Of a DNA stretch of 64,000 bases, positions 43,961 through 56,159 are shown piece after piece. The stretch lies in contig QYRS01000004.1 of assembly GCA_006503535.1 (NCBI GenBank), positions 3,534,001 through 3,598,000 on the forward strand, written 5' to 3'. How positions within the stretch are numbered: the first letter of the stretch is position 1; every line of letters begins with the position of its first letter. The DNA comes from Arthrinium phaeospermum. Its lineage: Eukaryota > Ascomycota > Sordariomycetes > Amphisphaeriales > Apiosporaceae. The position numbers and the translations under genes were made by a program. The notes beneath the pieces were generated by a model. It made no database searches. It had not been told where the DNA came from and saw nothing but the letters and a program-made list of their open reading frames with translations.

Positions 43961-45552
43961 ACAACGTGTCAATCACTTGACTAATTCACTTATTGTGAGG
44001 CGTTTAAAGGGCTGCTTTTCGGAAATAGATCGACTCGAAAACCTGGAGGATACATGACTCCGGGAGAGATGTCAAGAGACTTGTCGCAAGACGACTAAAT
44101 GCATTGGGAGATTGTCTGTTTCATCTCACTACAATTTGCATTGGGATATAGACTGTACATTAGGACGATCATCGTCATGTTCTTAGTACGGACTGGAGTT
44201 GTTCACAGGTAGATTTCTAATTAATATTCAAGAAACCTGGTCGTTGCTGTCGTCGTTTCCTCATGCGATCTATTAGTCATTGTCCAATAGCATCGTTGTC
44301 GCACATCATTGAATCCTTCAATCTTCCGATTGGATCTCTCCCCTGCGTCCGACACAGCCAAAAGATATCCGAGATCCCTGATCGGCACTTATATGAGCCA
44401 GTCAGTATTGCCGGAGGATCTTTGTGTTACAGTGACCGTCGTCGCAACACGTGGGCGCCGCGTACAGGGCAACGAGTCCCAGGCAGCCAGGAAGATAATC
44501 CTTCCCGCGAATGAGGATGACTACCCGGTAGGTCGCTCGCTACCCGTGTGATGTGCATGAACACATGGGGCACGGCGGGAAGGAGCGGATCGTCATCGTG
44601 GAGTGGAAGCCCTGCGTTCGCGCGTTGCTGCCTTAGGTGGGACGGGTGCCTGATCAAATACCCACCCCCGGCTTATTCACAGGCAGACAGATATCTGGAG
44701 ATACATTCGAGTAGATAGTCAATCAGAACGTCATTCCTATTAATATATGTCATCTATTTGCGCATTATGGAATGGGCTTCAATTGTTTAACAGTGATCTC
44801 CAAAGCAATTGGGTCACGGCCAGCCTTCATACAGTCTTCTGTCATTGGTGTTGCTAGAACGTATTGTCCAGTAAGGACTCAGAAGGTTGTCAATACGAGT
44901 TGGATCAAGGCCACGATATCTCTCCTGAGAGAGCATGCTGTTGGATGCCCAATCACCGCCCGATCGTTCGACATCAAAGCCATTGGCGACAAATCAGCCA
45001 GCCTAGAGTGATGTCGGAACAGAGGCACATCGTGGCTTGCATTACATGGCATGTAGTCGGCAGTGCGGATAGCCACCGCCGCCAGGCTTGCTTGCTACAT
45101 ACAGATGGTGTGCATATATGTATGTATGATTGAAGGGAAAGGCGTGCAGAATGAACGAGCCTTTCCGATTGGATACGCCGTACTCGAAGGGCGTCGTGTG
45201 GGGTGCGTTTCCGCGAAACCCTGTATTCGTCTTACCCCACGATGCAGAATGCAGCCAGCAGCAGCATACCCCGCCCCGGCCCTACCACACCATACTTGTC
45301 GACTATAGGTGTGACATCCGGAACTGAGACACCCTCTTCGAAAGGTTGCTGAGCTCATGCCCTCTGTCTCGGATGCGGGGTTGATGACATGCACGTATGC
45401 TCAGTCACAATGAGGGCGATGGCTGTATATAACAGTCGGGTTGCAACGCCTTGTTCTCAAAGTCTCCCGATAGTCCAACTGCTCCCGTTAGCCGTTCGGA
45501 TCACCACTGAAGCGTCTATATATTTTCATGTGCCTCGGTTATAGATTGACTG
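43961..45552. other. 1.6-kb intergenic stretch
   Basis: No gene supported. The region before 45553 is the promoter of the oxidase. Confidence 0.4.
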
Positions 45553-47496
45553 ATGGAAACTATGAGGGTGGCATCTATTCAAAGATGCACACGGTTGAGT
45601 GTGCGACACTCAGGGGTAGCCGCAAAACTGCTCCTGGCAACACTATGCTTTGCCCTTGCCACTTCAGCAGCATCAGAAGGAACAAGCGATAAAGACATAT
45701 GGACCCCCCTCAACTCCACCCTAAACGGCCGTCTCCGCCGCCTCGAACCCCTCGCGAAACCCTGCTTCCCCAACTTCGCCGGCCAACCCGCGCCCCTGGA
45801 CGAAGCCGCCTGCAGCGCGGTCCGCAGCAACTACCCCACCAACGCCTTCCGCGCCGAGCAGCCCGCCGGCTTCATGAACCCGCAGAGCGAGATGTGCCTC
45901 TCCAACCCCGCGGACCAGTGCGCCCTGGACTCGAGCACCAAGCCGGCCGGCATGCCGGGCCCCGACGCCACGTGCGGCCGCGGCGGCGTGCCCTCGTACT
46001 ATATCGAGGTGCAATCTGCCTCCGACGTCGTCTCGGTCCTGTCCTTCGCCCGCGCCCACCGCGACGACAGCGACGAGGGCCGCGGCGTCTACCTCGCCGT
46101 CAAGAACAGCGGGCACGACTTCATGACGCGCAATAGCGGCGGGGGTGGCGGAATCGCCCTGATGCTTTGGATGCACCGCTTGAAAGGCATGGCGTTCCAC
46201 GAGACCTTCGTGCCGGACGGGTGCGACAGCTCCAAGACCACGGGGATGCGCGCCATGACGGTCGCGGCCGGCGAGTCTACGGGCGACGCCTTCGCCTTCG
46301 CCGCCGCGCACGATAGCCTAGTCCTGGGCGGTTACTCACCGACCATCGCCCTGAGCGGGGGGTGGGCTCTCGGGGGCGGCCACGGGCCCCTGGCGCCCGT
46401 GTACGGGTTGGGTGCGGATCGGGTGGTGCAGATGCGCGTTGTGACACCGGACGGCGTGGAGCGCGTAGTGAGCGCATGCAACGAGCACGCCGATCTGTTC
46501 CGGGCTTTGCGGGGCGGCGGTTTGGGTGGCGCGTTCGGGGTCGTCCTCGAGGCGACGCACAAGTTGGAGTCAGGTCCCTTGCCGATCGCGGTCGCGTCTC
46601 TGAAGTTGCCGGACGATGCACCCGAGGAGACGGTGTGGGAATGGATCGAGCTCCAGACCCGGAACTCCCTACGCTGGGGCCGCGAGGGCTGGGGTGGGCA
46701 TGTGGCGGGCTTGTACCTGACGCACTTCAACCCCCTGCCCCAGATCGCCAACCTCAGCGACGAGAGCGCTGGCGCCGCTTCGGAATCGATGCGCGAGGCG
46801 TCCGAATTCGTGCTCGCGCACGGCGGGACCAGCGTCGTCGAGGTTCTGCCCGATTTCCTGGCGGCGTGGAACAAGTACGTGGCGCCCGGCGCGGCCAAGA
46901 CTGCAGGCAACATCCGCTTCATCTCCAACCGGCTGATCCCGCGAGACCTGTTCGCGGACGAGGCGGGGGTCCAGAAAATCATGGATTACTTCAGAAGTCT
47001 GCCGAAGGACCGGTATGACCCGCGGAATCTGTACATACCCGCGGCCACGCCGTTCGTCGCCACCAACAACACCACCACCGCAAGTGCTTCAGAGGCTTCA
47101 GCGGTGCATCCGGCTTGGTACACGGCCCTCTGGGCTCTCTCGACCGGTTTCACGCTGCCCTGGAACGCGACGTACGAGCAGCGGCTCGACATCTTCACTT
47201 GGTTCACCGATGTGACGCGGCAGCAAGAGGTCCTGACGGGCGACCAGGGCGGATCCTACGTCAACGAGGCCAACCTGTTCACGCAGGACTGGCAGGAAGC
47301 ATGGTGGGGGCGCGAGAACTATGAGCGGCTGCTCGAGACGAAGAAGAAATATGACCCGGATGGGCTCATGAACTGTTGGAAGTGCGTTGGGTTCGACGAG
47401 GCGGACTTTGGCAGTGATAGATTTCGGTGTCAGGGGAAGCTGCAATTGGCTATCGATGAGAGGCTTGCGCGAAGCGATGCAGGGCTAAACTCTTGA
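45553..47496 (+). CDS. Secreted BBE-like FAD-dependent oxidase (AA7-type)
   Basis: 647 residues, no intron. A hydrophobic signal segment at about 23-41 follows a 20-residue basic lead. An in-frame ATG at codon 4 is also possible. FAD-binding domain: PSYYIEVQSASDVVSVLSFA and LAVKNSGHDF, whose His188 is the expected covalent flavin site. ALSGGWALGGGHGPLAPVYG lacks the Cys used for a second flavin link, so single linkage is inferred. The C-terminal BBE segment is YVNEANLFTQDWQEAWWG ... KKKYDPDGLMNCWKCVG. Such enzymes oxidise sugars or oligosaccharides (AA7) or secondary metabolites and yield H2O2, which could feed the AA9 enzyme. Substrate not determinable. Confidence 0.94.
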   Translation: METMRVASIQRCTRLSVRHSGVAAKLLLATLCFALATSAASEGTSDKDIWTPLNSTLNGRLRRLEPLAKPCFPNFAGQPAPLDEAACSAVRSNYPTNAFRAEQPAGFMNPQSEMCLSNPADQCALDSSTKPAGMPGPDATCGRGGVPSYYIEVQSASDVVSVLSFARAHRDDSDEGRGVYLAVKNSGHDFMTRNSGGGGGIALMLWMHRLKGMAFHETFVPDGCDSSKTTGMRAMTVAAGESTGDAFAFAAAHDSLVLGGYSPTIALSGGWALGGGHGPLAPVYGLGADRVVQMRVVTPDGVERVVSACNEHADLFRALRGGGLGGAFGVVLEATHKLESGPLPIAVASLKLPDDAPEETVWEWIELQTRNSLRWGREGWGGHVAGLYLTHFNPLPQIANLSDESAGAASESMREASEFVLAHGGTSVVEVLPDFLAAWNKYVAPGAAKTAGNIRFISNRLIPRDLFADEAGVQKIMDYFRSLPKDRYDPRNLYIPAATPFVATNNTTTASASEASAVHPAWYTALWALSTGFTLPWNATYEQRLDIFTWFTDVTRQQEVLTGDQGGSYVNEANLFTQDWQEAWWGRENYERLLETKKKYDPDGLMNCWKCVGFDEADFGSDRFRCQGKLQLAIDERLARSDAGLNS

Positions 47497-48622
47497 TATC
47501 TGGTACTCAGTAGCATACCCAAGACGCTAATTGCCGTGTATCAAGGACACTTGTAGCAATTGAAACTCATAGTTCTTTCGGATTCCATTACCTCACAAGA
47601 GTTGGTGTTGGCTAGGAGACAGTGTACGTGTGTGAAAGTGCACTGGTTAGCTTCCTGCTCGCCCAGATTTCTGCAGACAAGACAATCGTCCACCCCCCCT
47701 CGTCAATGCCAGAACTAGGATGACGGTCAAGGCTTGTCTCTCCGTGTGCCAATCTCGGAGTTTTTTCACAGCTAAGACTTACGTAACCTGTTTCTTCTTG
47801 TGTAGTTCTGCCTACCCGCGTGCCGTGCATGCATGTCAAGTCAGATCGATCATGTACATCAATCGCAGATCAGAGGTATAATCAGACGAGGGCCACTTTA
47901 TGTTTGATAAAAGCAAAAGGGCTGACACACTGCGAAGAGACATCGGACATGATGCGCGCCAGCCTATCATGGTGAGTATGCTGCACCAAAATAGTCACGG
48001 CTCAGCTTCCTGGCACGCGCATCCTGGGGACACACGGCTCGCTGAACGACGTTGAACATTGCGGAGGATGGACTCCGCATCATGCCCAGATCACAGCATG
48101 CATGCGATATTCAGTTACGACAATCTTCCCACACTAGCCTTCCATTGATCGCAAACGGACCGTCCAAGCCGACCCGATGCGTGGTATTCGAACGCTTGGC
48201 GGCGAAAATTCCACCACAGACGCCGCATCGCCAAGAGTCTGGGGTTTCCCGTCCAGGGGATTGATTGGTGGTTTAGGGGCAGCTCGCTAGGAGCTACCCA
48301 CAGTACATGTGTCTGGACTACATAAACAGCACTAGACAGCAGGGAGGGGCGTTCGGCACAGGTAGATGAGCACTATCGGGATCCAAGATGTAATGCTATA
48401 TATAAATTGCAACTCAGATCTAGGCGCGCGAATCGTTGGTGCATGGACTACTATAAGCCTCCTCTGTTAAGACGCGGCTCGCATATGAAAGAGGGTACCT
48501 CAATGACAGCCGGCATCAGCCTGAATACCCCATTTGTCCACCAACCAATCATCGCACGGAGCCCTCTCCGCCTCGCCTCTCAAGGGACGAGCGACGGCGG
48601 CCGCCCTGAAGACATGCCTACA
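47497..48622. other. Intergenic, xylanase promoter side
   Basis: No gene supported. A GGCTAG hexamer on the minus strand at 48139-48134 and a second TATA-like sequence near 48394-48402 are present. Confidence 0.4.
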
Positions 48623-48630
48623 TATATAAG
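48623..48630 (+). promoter_or_regulatory. TATA box of the xylanase gene
   Basis: TATATAAG lies about 120 bases before the start codon at 48744. A GGCTAG (XlnR-type GGCTAR) follows at 48637-48642, downstream of the box, so its regulatory value is doubtful. Confidence 0.55.
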
Positions 48631-48743
48631 CAGTGTGGCTAGACTCTTTGCCTTGGAACAAAATGGCGTTGCCAGGATCTCGTGCTTGATACGACCAAGT
48701 CCATTGCCATCATCAAAGAAAGAAGCCTCCCTCGCCTTTGAAG

Positions 48744-50416
48744 ATGCATCTGCTCAACACCCCAGCCGTGACCGGGGTAGTCCTCCTGGCCCTCAGCGGC
48801 GGCGTCTCGGCCCAGCTCAACCAGCTCGCCAAAGCGGCCGGCAAGCTGTACTTCGGGACCGCCATCCACGGCGAGGACCTGAACGACTCGAGTCAGCAGA
48901 AGTACCTGGGCGACAGCAACGACTTTGGCCAGGCCACGCCCGGTAACGAGAGTATGTCCACCGCACTTCAGCTATAAACCAATCGTGGCTAAATGTGCCT
49001 TCCCTATGAACAGTGAAATGGGACGCCACCGAGCCCAACCGCGGCCAGTTCACCTTCGGCAACGGCGACAAGATCGCCAACTTTGCCAGCTCGCACGGCC
49101 AGTTGCTGCGGTGCCACACCCTCGTGTGGTACGCCCAGCTTCCCGGATGGGGTAAGTCAAGATTCGTAACCACGGCTCTTCCTTCCCTCCCATGATGTGT
49201 CATTGTATGTGCATCGCGCGTATTACTGACAAGCCGGCCAAACAGTCCAGAGCGGAAACTGGAACAAGGACTCCCTGACGTCGGTCATCAACACCCACAT
49301 CTCCAATGTCGTCGGCCACTACAAGGGGAAATGCTACGCCTGGGACGTGGTCAACGGTACGTATTCATCACATGCGGGCGATGGATGGATGGACAGATGA
49401 CCAAGTAACCCACCCGACTGACCCTGGCAATCGCTCGCCCCAAATGCAGAAGCGCTCAATGAAGACGGCTCCTACCGCTCCAACCCCTTCCTCCGGGTCC
49501 TCGGCGACTCATACTTCGCCATCGCCTTTGACGCGGCCGCCAAGGCCGACCCCAACACCAAACTGTACTACAATGGTAAGTAGTATCATCCGTCCTCTCC
49601 AGGCCCTTCCTCTTGCAAGCATAGTAGGATATCAAGACAGCTGACCAACCAACTGCCGCCAGACTACAACCTCGAGACCCTCTCCCCCAAACAACAAGGC
49701 GCCGTCAAGATCGTCAAACTAGTCAAAGCGGCGGGAAAGCGCATCGACGGCGTCGGCATGCAAGCCCACCTCATCGTCGGCCAGTCCCCCAGCGCCGCCA
49801 CCCTGCAGTCCGTCATGCAGTCCTACCTCGACGCCGGCGCCACCGAAGTCGCCTTCACCGAGCTCGACATCCGCTTCAGCAGCCTGCCCGCCACGTCCGC
49901 GGGCCTGCAGCAGCAAGCCGAAGGGTACGGCGCCGTGACGACGGCCTGCCTCGCCGTCGAGGGCTGCGTCGGCATCACCACCTGGGGTTTTAGTGATGCG
50001 CACTCCTGGGTCCCCGGCACCTTCCCCGGCAACGGCGACGCCCTCCTCTACGACCGCAACTACCAGAAGAAGCCGGCCTACTCCACCATCAGCAGCCTCC
50101 TGGCCGCGGCCAAGACGTCGGCGGGGACGGCAGCTCCGACTACCGCCACCACCCTCGTGACCAGCACTACTACCACTGCCGCCCAGCCGCCGCCTGCGAC
50201 CACTACATCTGGCAATGGTGGGGGTGGCTGTGTTTCTCCACAGTGGGCGCAATGCGGTAAGTCTTAACTTCTCAAGACTCTTGTCAAATCTTGCATCGCA
50301 TGGAATATGCTAAACCTAGATATCGCACAGGTGGCCAGGGTTGGAGCGGCTGCAAGACCTGCGCGTCGGGCTTGACGTGCAAGATCAGCAATGATTATTA
50401 CTCGCAGTGCGTGTAG
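48744..50416 (+). CDS. GH10 endo-beta-1,4-xylanase with CBM1
   Basis: Secreted enzyme cleaving xylan. Six exons: 48744-48951, 49014-49151, 49246-49356, 49450-49575, 49663-50256, 50331-50416, 420 residues, all in frame. Signal peptide about 1-20 ([13 protein letters not shown]). The catalytic domain has [34 protein letters not shown], the acid/base Glu in WDVVNEAL, and the nucleophile Glu in [19 protein letters not shown] closes the barrel. A Thr/Pro-rich linker leads to a CBM1 ([17 protein letters not shown] ... SQCV). The last intron splits the CBM1 after its first Cys. The ATG at 48744 gives the better signal peptide. Confidence 0.96.
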
Positions 50417-50867
50417 ACTCGAGCGGGGCGGCGGGTGATGGGTCAACGAGCTTGCCAATTGAAATGGGCTGGATTTGGAGGGTCAAAAGATCATCTAACC
50501 TTAGGTAGGCTCTGAAGTCGTTAACATCAATTGAAATTGACCAAGGGCCACTCACCGATCTATATTCCCCCCGATCAGACTTGACATGTCAGGATGCAGA
50601 AGGATGCGGGGTGTTCCACAGTGATTGGTCCGAGAGACAGGACGGGCGTGAACTGTGACGTAGTAGTATTAACTGAAGTTTCTGACCGCTAACGAAGGTC
50701 TTCAGCCGCGCATCTAAATACAAACACTGGTCCATCCGTGTGATGATGATCTTTGACTTTTAATGCCCTTGAAATATGCCATATACAACCTAAGAGCGAC
50801 AGGATCCGCTATGCCTTGAAATCAAAATCAGAAATCGAAAACGCCGGGAAAGCAGCGCTGTATGCAT
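50417..50867. other. Intergenic, convergent gene ends
   Basis: No gene supported. Confidence 0.4.
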
Positions 50868-52601
50868 CTAAAGGAAACTGTTGACAATCGTAACAATCGT
50901 GGTGTAGACCATGCAGACCAGGCCGAGCGCCATGAGAGCAAGGTCGAAAATCTTCTCGGACCGGGTTGTGGCAATACCGCGGTAATGCAGGTACGGGGGG
51001 TAAATGTAGACCAGCGGCACACATGCGAAAGAGCCAATGAGAGCCACGAAACGGTCGAGGTTGCTGGCGCCAACAATAGAGACACCTCCACAGAAGGCCA
51101 CCATGAGAGCCCGGAACATGTTCTTCTTCCACTTAGTCTTGAGACTCTTCTTGCCCGAGTGGTGGCCAAAGATCTTGCCCTCCAAGATTCGGATGGCGGG
51201 GAAAAGCTGGACAGGGTTCCCCACCAAGACCGCCAGCGAGTAGAGAAACTGCACTGCGTTGACGAACTTGTTGGTTTGTGGGTAATTGTTGATGATCTCA
51301 ATGTACGTGTGCTCGCCGAACGTCGCATAGCAAAGAGCACCCACCGACGTGAAGATGATGGTGATGATGAGCATGATGGTTCCAAGAAGGTACTCGAACT
51401 TTTCGGGCTTGGCCATGGACGACTGGATGGGCAGAATGAGCCCAATGCCTTCGAAGGTGAAAATAGCGGATCCAATCATCAAGGTGTACTTGTCCGGGTT
51501 GAACAGGACGACCGACTCGGCCATGCCTTCGGTGGCAAGCTTCGCGACGTCGTAATAGTAGATGTAGCCCAAGCCAATGCCGATGCAGATGTCGGCGAAG
51601 AGCGCAGCAGGTCCCAGCTTGGAGATGTTTCGAATGAAAGCGAACGGGATGAGAGTGAGGACCTGGATGATAATGATGGAGGTCGTCGTCAGAGGCTCTC
51701 CACTCTTGCTCACGGCGGCGAGGAACGACAGTATGTTTTCGGCCACGAAAACGATACCGGCACAAACGAAGCCAAGCTGGGACAGCGTGATAGAGCCGAG
51801 GATCAGGCCACGCATTCGCGTTCCGGCGATGGCATGACCGAGCTCACCGTAACCGCCAGAGTACTTGGCCTTACAAGCCAGCAGCAGATGGAAGGACACC
51901 ATAGAGATGGCAGCCACCAGGATCATGGTGATGCTCGAGAACAGGATACCTCCGTTGCTGAAGGCCTTGGGGAGGAACATGATACCGGTCCCGATGAAGG
52001 CCTTCAGCAATGTGAAGAAGGTCTTAGTAGTACCAGACGTCGCAGACTTAGGGGCCCGGGTACTCTTACGACGTCCGAGCAGGGGCCTAGTCTCGGTAGC
52101 CCGGGCAGCACCAGGGCCGGCTTCCTCGTCATCCTCGAAGCTTACCGCTTCGTCATCCGAGTCTTCAAGATCTTCACCAGCAAAGCTGCCGTAGAGGTCC
52201 AAGAACTCGACAAAGTTGCGGGTGACGGGGATCCTGGCGGCCAGATGCTGCTGTTTCTGCTGTATGTAAGCTCTCCGAAAGCCGCCCGGACCCATTTGCT
52301 GGCCCACGGACATGAGGTCGTCGTCGTCAAAGGTAGGCGCCTGCCCCGGATGATGAAAAGTGGCTGCTCGCTTGTGCATTTTGACACGGGCGGCCGTCTT
52401 GAAGACATCGCGATGTATGTCACCACCGGGCAGCTTCAGCGATGATATCTCGCCGGGAGGGTTTGAGTCTGGGGTGGAGGACCTGCCGATATTCCCGGCA
52501 TCGGTAGAACTGTCAAAGACGTATCCATGGCTCTCTGGAAGATGCTCGGCGACGATCTCGGCATCGTGCCTCAGCTCGTCGGGCGAAGTCGCGTCAGCCA
52601 T
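50868..52601 (-). CDS. Vacuolar amino-acid transporter (AAAP family, AVT3/AVT4-like)
   Basis: 577 residues, no intron, ATG at 52601. A cytosolic N-terminal region of about 190 residues is acidic and Ser-rich (SDDEAVSFEDDEEAG) and ends in ETRPLLGRRKS. Eleven or so membrane spans follow, starting FFTLLKAFIGTGIMFLPKAF, the signature of AAAP transporters, and ending in TIVTIVNSFL. Long N-terminal tails of this kind are usual in fungal AVT3/AVT4, which export amino acids from the vacuole. Codon use is less extreme than in the secreted enzymes, with no sign of damage. Confidence 0.94.
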   Translation of the reverse strand: MADATSPDELRHDAEIVAEHLPESHGYVFDSSTDAGNIGRSSTPDSNPPGEISSLKLPGGDIHRDVFKTAARVKMHKRAATFHHPGQAPTFDDDDLMSVGQQMGPGGFRRAYIQQKQQHLAARIPVTRNFVEFLDLYGSFAGEDLEDSDDEAVSFEDDEEAGPGAARATETRPLLGRRKSTRAPKSATSGTTKTFFTLLKAFIGTGIMFLPKAFSNGGILFSSITMILVAAISMVSFHLLLACKAKYSGGYGELGHAIAGTRMRGLILGSITLSQLGFVCAGIVFVAENILSFLAAVSKSGEPLTTTSIIIIQVLTLIPFAFIRNISKLGPAALFADICIGIGLGYIYYYDVAKLATEGMAESVVLFNPDKYTLMIGSAIFTFEGIGLILPIQSSMAKPEKFEYLLGTIMLIITIIFTSVGALCYATFGEHTYIEIINNYPQTNKFVNAVQFLYSLAVLVGNPVQLFPAIRILEGKIFGHHSGKKSLKTKWKKNMFRALMVAFCGGVSIVGASNLDRFVALIGSFACVPLVYIYPPYLHYRGIATTRSEKIFDLALMALGLVCMVYTTIVTIVNSFL

Positions 52602-55202
52602 GTTGTGAGGAGAGCAATCTAGAATGAGTGCTGGTATGCCAGAAGGTGGTCTAGTCTATTGGGAAAGACGCTTGGTTTGGTTTAACCTTCAGCTTGAACA
52701 GACAGGTAAAGAAGGCTCCATGAACGACTGCGACAAACGTCGTCTATATGCAGTATATAGATAGCACTGACGTTTAAATCGGGTTAGAAGTTTCGAGCAT
52801 GGGAGGAAGATGGAAGAAGTTGGAATTTCAATTGAATGAAGTTGAAGGAAAGCCGGAGAAATCCCTGATGCGATGGATGGCATCGTGGCACGGGGCACAA
52901 GTCAGGCTCAGTCCGCTGGGGTGGGGCACATTAACGCGGGCTAGGCTCGGCTGGGCTGAAATCCAATGACTGGCCCGCAAACTGGAGACTGCAGAACAGA
53001 AGACGGGCAGGAAACAGCAGGAAACACTCACTGGCCTGGAGATGGACTGTGATGGGCACGCACGCTTGGCACCTTGGCACGCTCAGTTAGCCACCAGCCC
53101 GCGGGGTTTGCGCGCCAAGTGGGGCTGCTTCCAGCACCTAGGCCGACCTGGGCCTACCCTCGCTGTCGCCCCTGAAAAGTGGTTGAGCCGCCTGCTGACC
53201 GACAAAACTTGACTCTGGCGCCTTCAATTCAATCGCCAGGGGTTGGTTTGCTGGAATGGTTCAGTGTTAGGTCTTGTGAGCAGTAAGCCAAAGGTTGACA
53301 TCCCATTGGGGAAGTGGCTGGCAGAACTCTGGCGACTGTTTGCGTTCAATTGGCAAGATCGCATGCAGGGCAGCTGCTTAAGATGGCCATGTCAAAACAT
53401 TAATTCGGTCATCGTGTCTCACAAGCCAGATTAGCTAAACTCTACTTCCGGGTGCTGCCTTCCACGTTGTGGGTGGCAGTGTGGTGGTGCTGTGTCGGGA
53501 TCAGCCGATAGGTGCCCTGTTGCGGATCCTTGTTTTAGGGGATCACGAATTCTTGAACCACTACCAAACAAGACACCAAACATTTCTGATCCAATCCTTC
53601 GTACAACGTGGGAATAGTTGCACATCCGCGCTTACGCATCTTCAATAGTGAGAGGAGAGTCAGGCGCCGACGCAGGGTATTGAGAGGATATTTGACCCCA
53701 CACACGGTGCCGATCCGCCCATGATGCTTGGGATGGCTGGTGGAACCCTGCGGGTCATATGTAGGGACCGACCTCCGTGACCAAACAACTTTGAGCGCGA
53801 AACTTTCGTCATGCAGGACGCCGCCGGTATCCCTTTTGACGACGCAACGGCCCTGTGGAGGCCGGCCTCAATTGACGAATGTCGTTTCAACTTGAGCACG
53901 CCATTTGCGCCCATAGATTCGTATTATGGCGATGCATTTGGAACAGCCCATGGAGATGTGCGACCCCGTTTCCGTCTCCGTTTCTGCCAGGACATGCTCC
54001 CTAAGCGCATCGGGGCGCTACGCTCTAAAGGGGTGTCCGGCAGAGAGAGTTCCTGTGCGGGTGTGTAACAAGAAAGTTACTCTCCACGCAGTGACATTCA
54101 TGTGTTGCCCTGTACAACGGCGCAGTGTGTACTGAGTCATGATGGCCAGTAGTCACCCACCATACCACGTTGAAGACGGGCATCCGTGCGAGTTGACTAT
54201 GAGTGACGCCAATGAACCGCATATAGGGAATCACATTTGGTATGGCGTACAGTGGCCTGTCATTCGACTGTTTACGTTCCTTTCCCTATGTCTTCCTTTT
54301 GGTTCATCCCGCTGTCAAGGCTCCGAACTACAAGAGTTGCTGCCCTCACTCGAACGAGGGAGAATGCCTGCCGATGTATGGTCTAAGCACTGCGAGTCTG
54401 CCAGATGGCAATGTATGTTAGTAAACAATCTGGTGACAGAGGAAGATTAGCATAGTACAGCCTAGCACGCCCTGATGCCCTATTATGGGAGGCTGGGAGC
54501 TGTCCGCCTTCGCGGTACTTCCCCTGACGTTGAACAATATAACAGCAACAACAACATCCCGCTGTGAAGTCGGTTGGGTTTCTGTTCAGGCTGCCCAACG
54601 GCCAGCGCATCGATCTGACACGACGAACTGGAATTATCTTTGTATGTGATACTGATAAGCCTCCTCGCAGGTCGACAGTCCCTAATGGAGGTCATAGTTG
54701 TTGGTTCATCGGCTGGAGGTGGGATTCGGTGCGGCCAGGGCGAGGCAACGCAGGATTGTGTATGTAATGCTGGCACCTGGTCAACTGAGAATCAGCATAG
54801 ACCAAATATGGCTTATTGGGTTTAGTTAAATGAGCAACCAATCCTGTAAATTGCTGATTTTGCTTTGCTCTTGCAATGATCCCGCGACCTTCATAAGGTC
54901 AACGGCCTGGGCAGTTGAGGAGTGGCAGTGGAAGGGGTAGTTGAGGAGAAACGCGAGTGATGATCAATTGGATATTGAATACTGGTTGATATTTCATATC
55001 TGTACTTACATATACTGGTTACTTGCTGCAGGTTTGTCCCCTTCGGTAGTGGTGGTAATGACAGTGTGATTAGATAGGGGGAGATGGATTTCGTGGGTGA
55101 GCGTGCTTGGAATTGTTCAAACAAATATCGCATTGAAGAAGTGACCGGTATGGCTCGCAAATATTACTACCCAGTTGTTGATGTTGAAAGTGATGGTAAT
55201 GC
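52602..55202. other. Gene-poor stretch
   Basis: No gene supported. An ATG-started frame at 53811-54068 (85 codons) has no recognisable feature. It is probably a mix of promoter sequence and decayed intergenic DNA. Confidence 0.4.
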
Positions 55203-55258
55203 TTGATGGTATTCTGGAATAATTATTGATGGTATTCTGGAATAATTATTGATGGTAT
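55203..55258. repeat. 23-base tandem repeat, about 2.4 copies
   Basis: Unit TTGATGGTATTCTGGAATAA followed by TTA, repeated twice perfectly, then a third partial copy. Confidence 0.85.
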
Positions 55259-55262
55259 GATG

Positions 55263-55590
55263 GTGTGATAGGAGAGTGATGCCAGTAGGGTAGCGGGAAA
55301 ACAAGTTCCAGATGGACAGAGGGCAATGAGCTGTGGAAGAAACGAGGCGATGAGGTCGACGATGGCATAAGTAGCAGGTATTGAGCTGTAGTTAGGGAAG
55401 AAGCAGAGGATTGATGGCGCGTGATTGTGTGATAGGGGAGGGATGCCAGTAGGGTGGTGGGAAAACTACAAGTTTTATATGGGACAGAGGCAATGAGCCG
55501 TGGAAGAATTGCGACGGCTAGGTCAACGATGGCATCAATAAAAAGCATCGAGCTTCACCTAGGGAAGAAGCAGATGGTTGACTGCAAGCC
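55263..55590. repeat. Two tandem degenerate units of 164 bases
   Basis: Unit 1 (55263-55426) and unit 2 (55427-55590) share GTGTGATAGG, GATGCCAGTAGGGT, GGGAAAAC, GGACAGAG, CAATGAGC, GTGGAAGAA, GATGGCAT and AGGGAAGAAGCAGA in the same order, with many substitutions. Non-coding. Origin unknown, possibly a decayed mobile element or minisatellite. Confidence 0.75.
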
Positions 55591-56159
55591 CTGTAGGTCA
55601 TGCTTGGTGATGGTACTGAGGCAGGGGACGAAAGTGCAGGTACCCAAGTAGCTCCCCAGGCAATGGGCGACCCGGGATGGGTAAACTCTGGGAAAACCCG
55701 AAGGAGACCTTATAATTGACAATTGATGGATGTTTTTCTAACCAACGTTCCCCCACACTGGGAGCTAACAGTGTGAGTCTTGGGCGAGTCGTAGTGTGAG
55801 AAGCTGCGCAAAACCGGTTACATGAGTAGCTACTTGCTAACCGGCAGTCCAAGCGGGAGAGAAAACCCACCGTAGTCCTCGCTACACCGGGTTTTCGGGG
55901 GTAGGCTCAGGTTGCCTAGGTCGCTCGTTGGTCGGCTAAGGATGGCAGAGAGTCACAGTCATGGGGCGAACTGGTGGGCAACTGGGGGACATGTGGGCAG
56001 CGCGCAGAGGGACTTCACCCATGGAGATCTTTTTTTGCTGTTTTTTTCTATTGTGACATGTACCGATCTTGGATGGCGTATCGTTTGTTGTCGCTCTCGC
56101 AATCACCGTGTCTTCAACGCCTCAGCCGCTGCCCGGGCTGCTAGGTACCTGTTGTTTGA
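55591..56159. other. Intergenic, no gene recognised
   Basis: Nothing supported. A short inverted pair (CACACTGGGAGC / GTGTGAG) near 55752-55775 was seen. Confidence 0.3.

Noticed and set aside
50862..52445. 527-codon plus-strand frame opposite the amino-acid transporter
   Set aside because: Shadow of a membrane-protein gene. Polar composition without domains.
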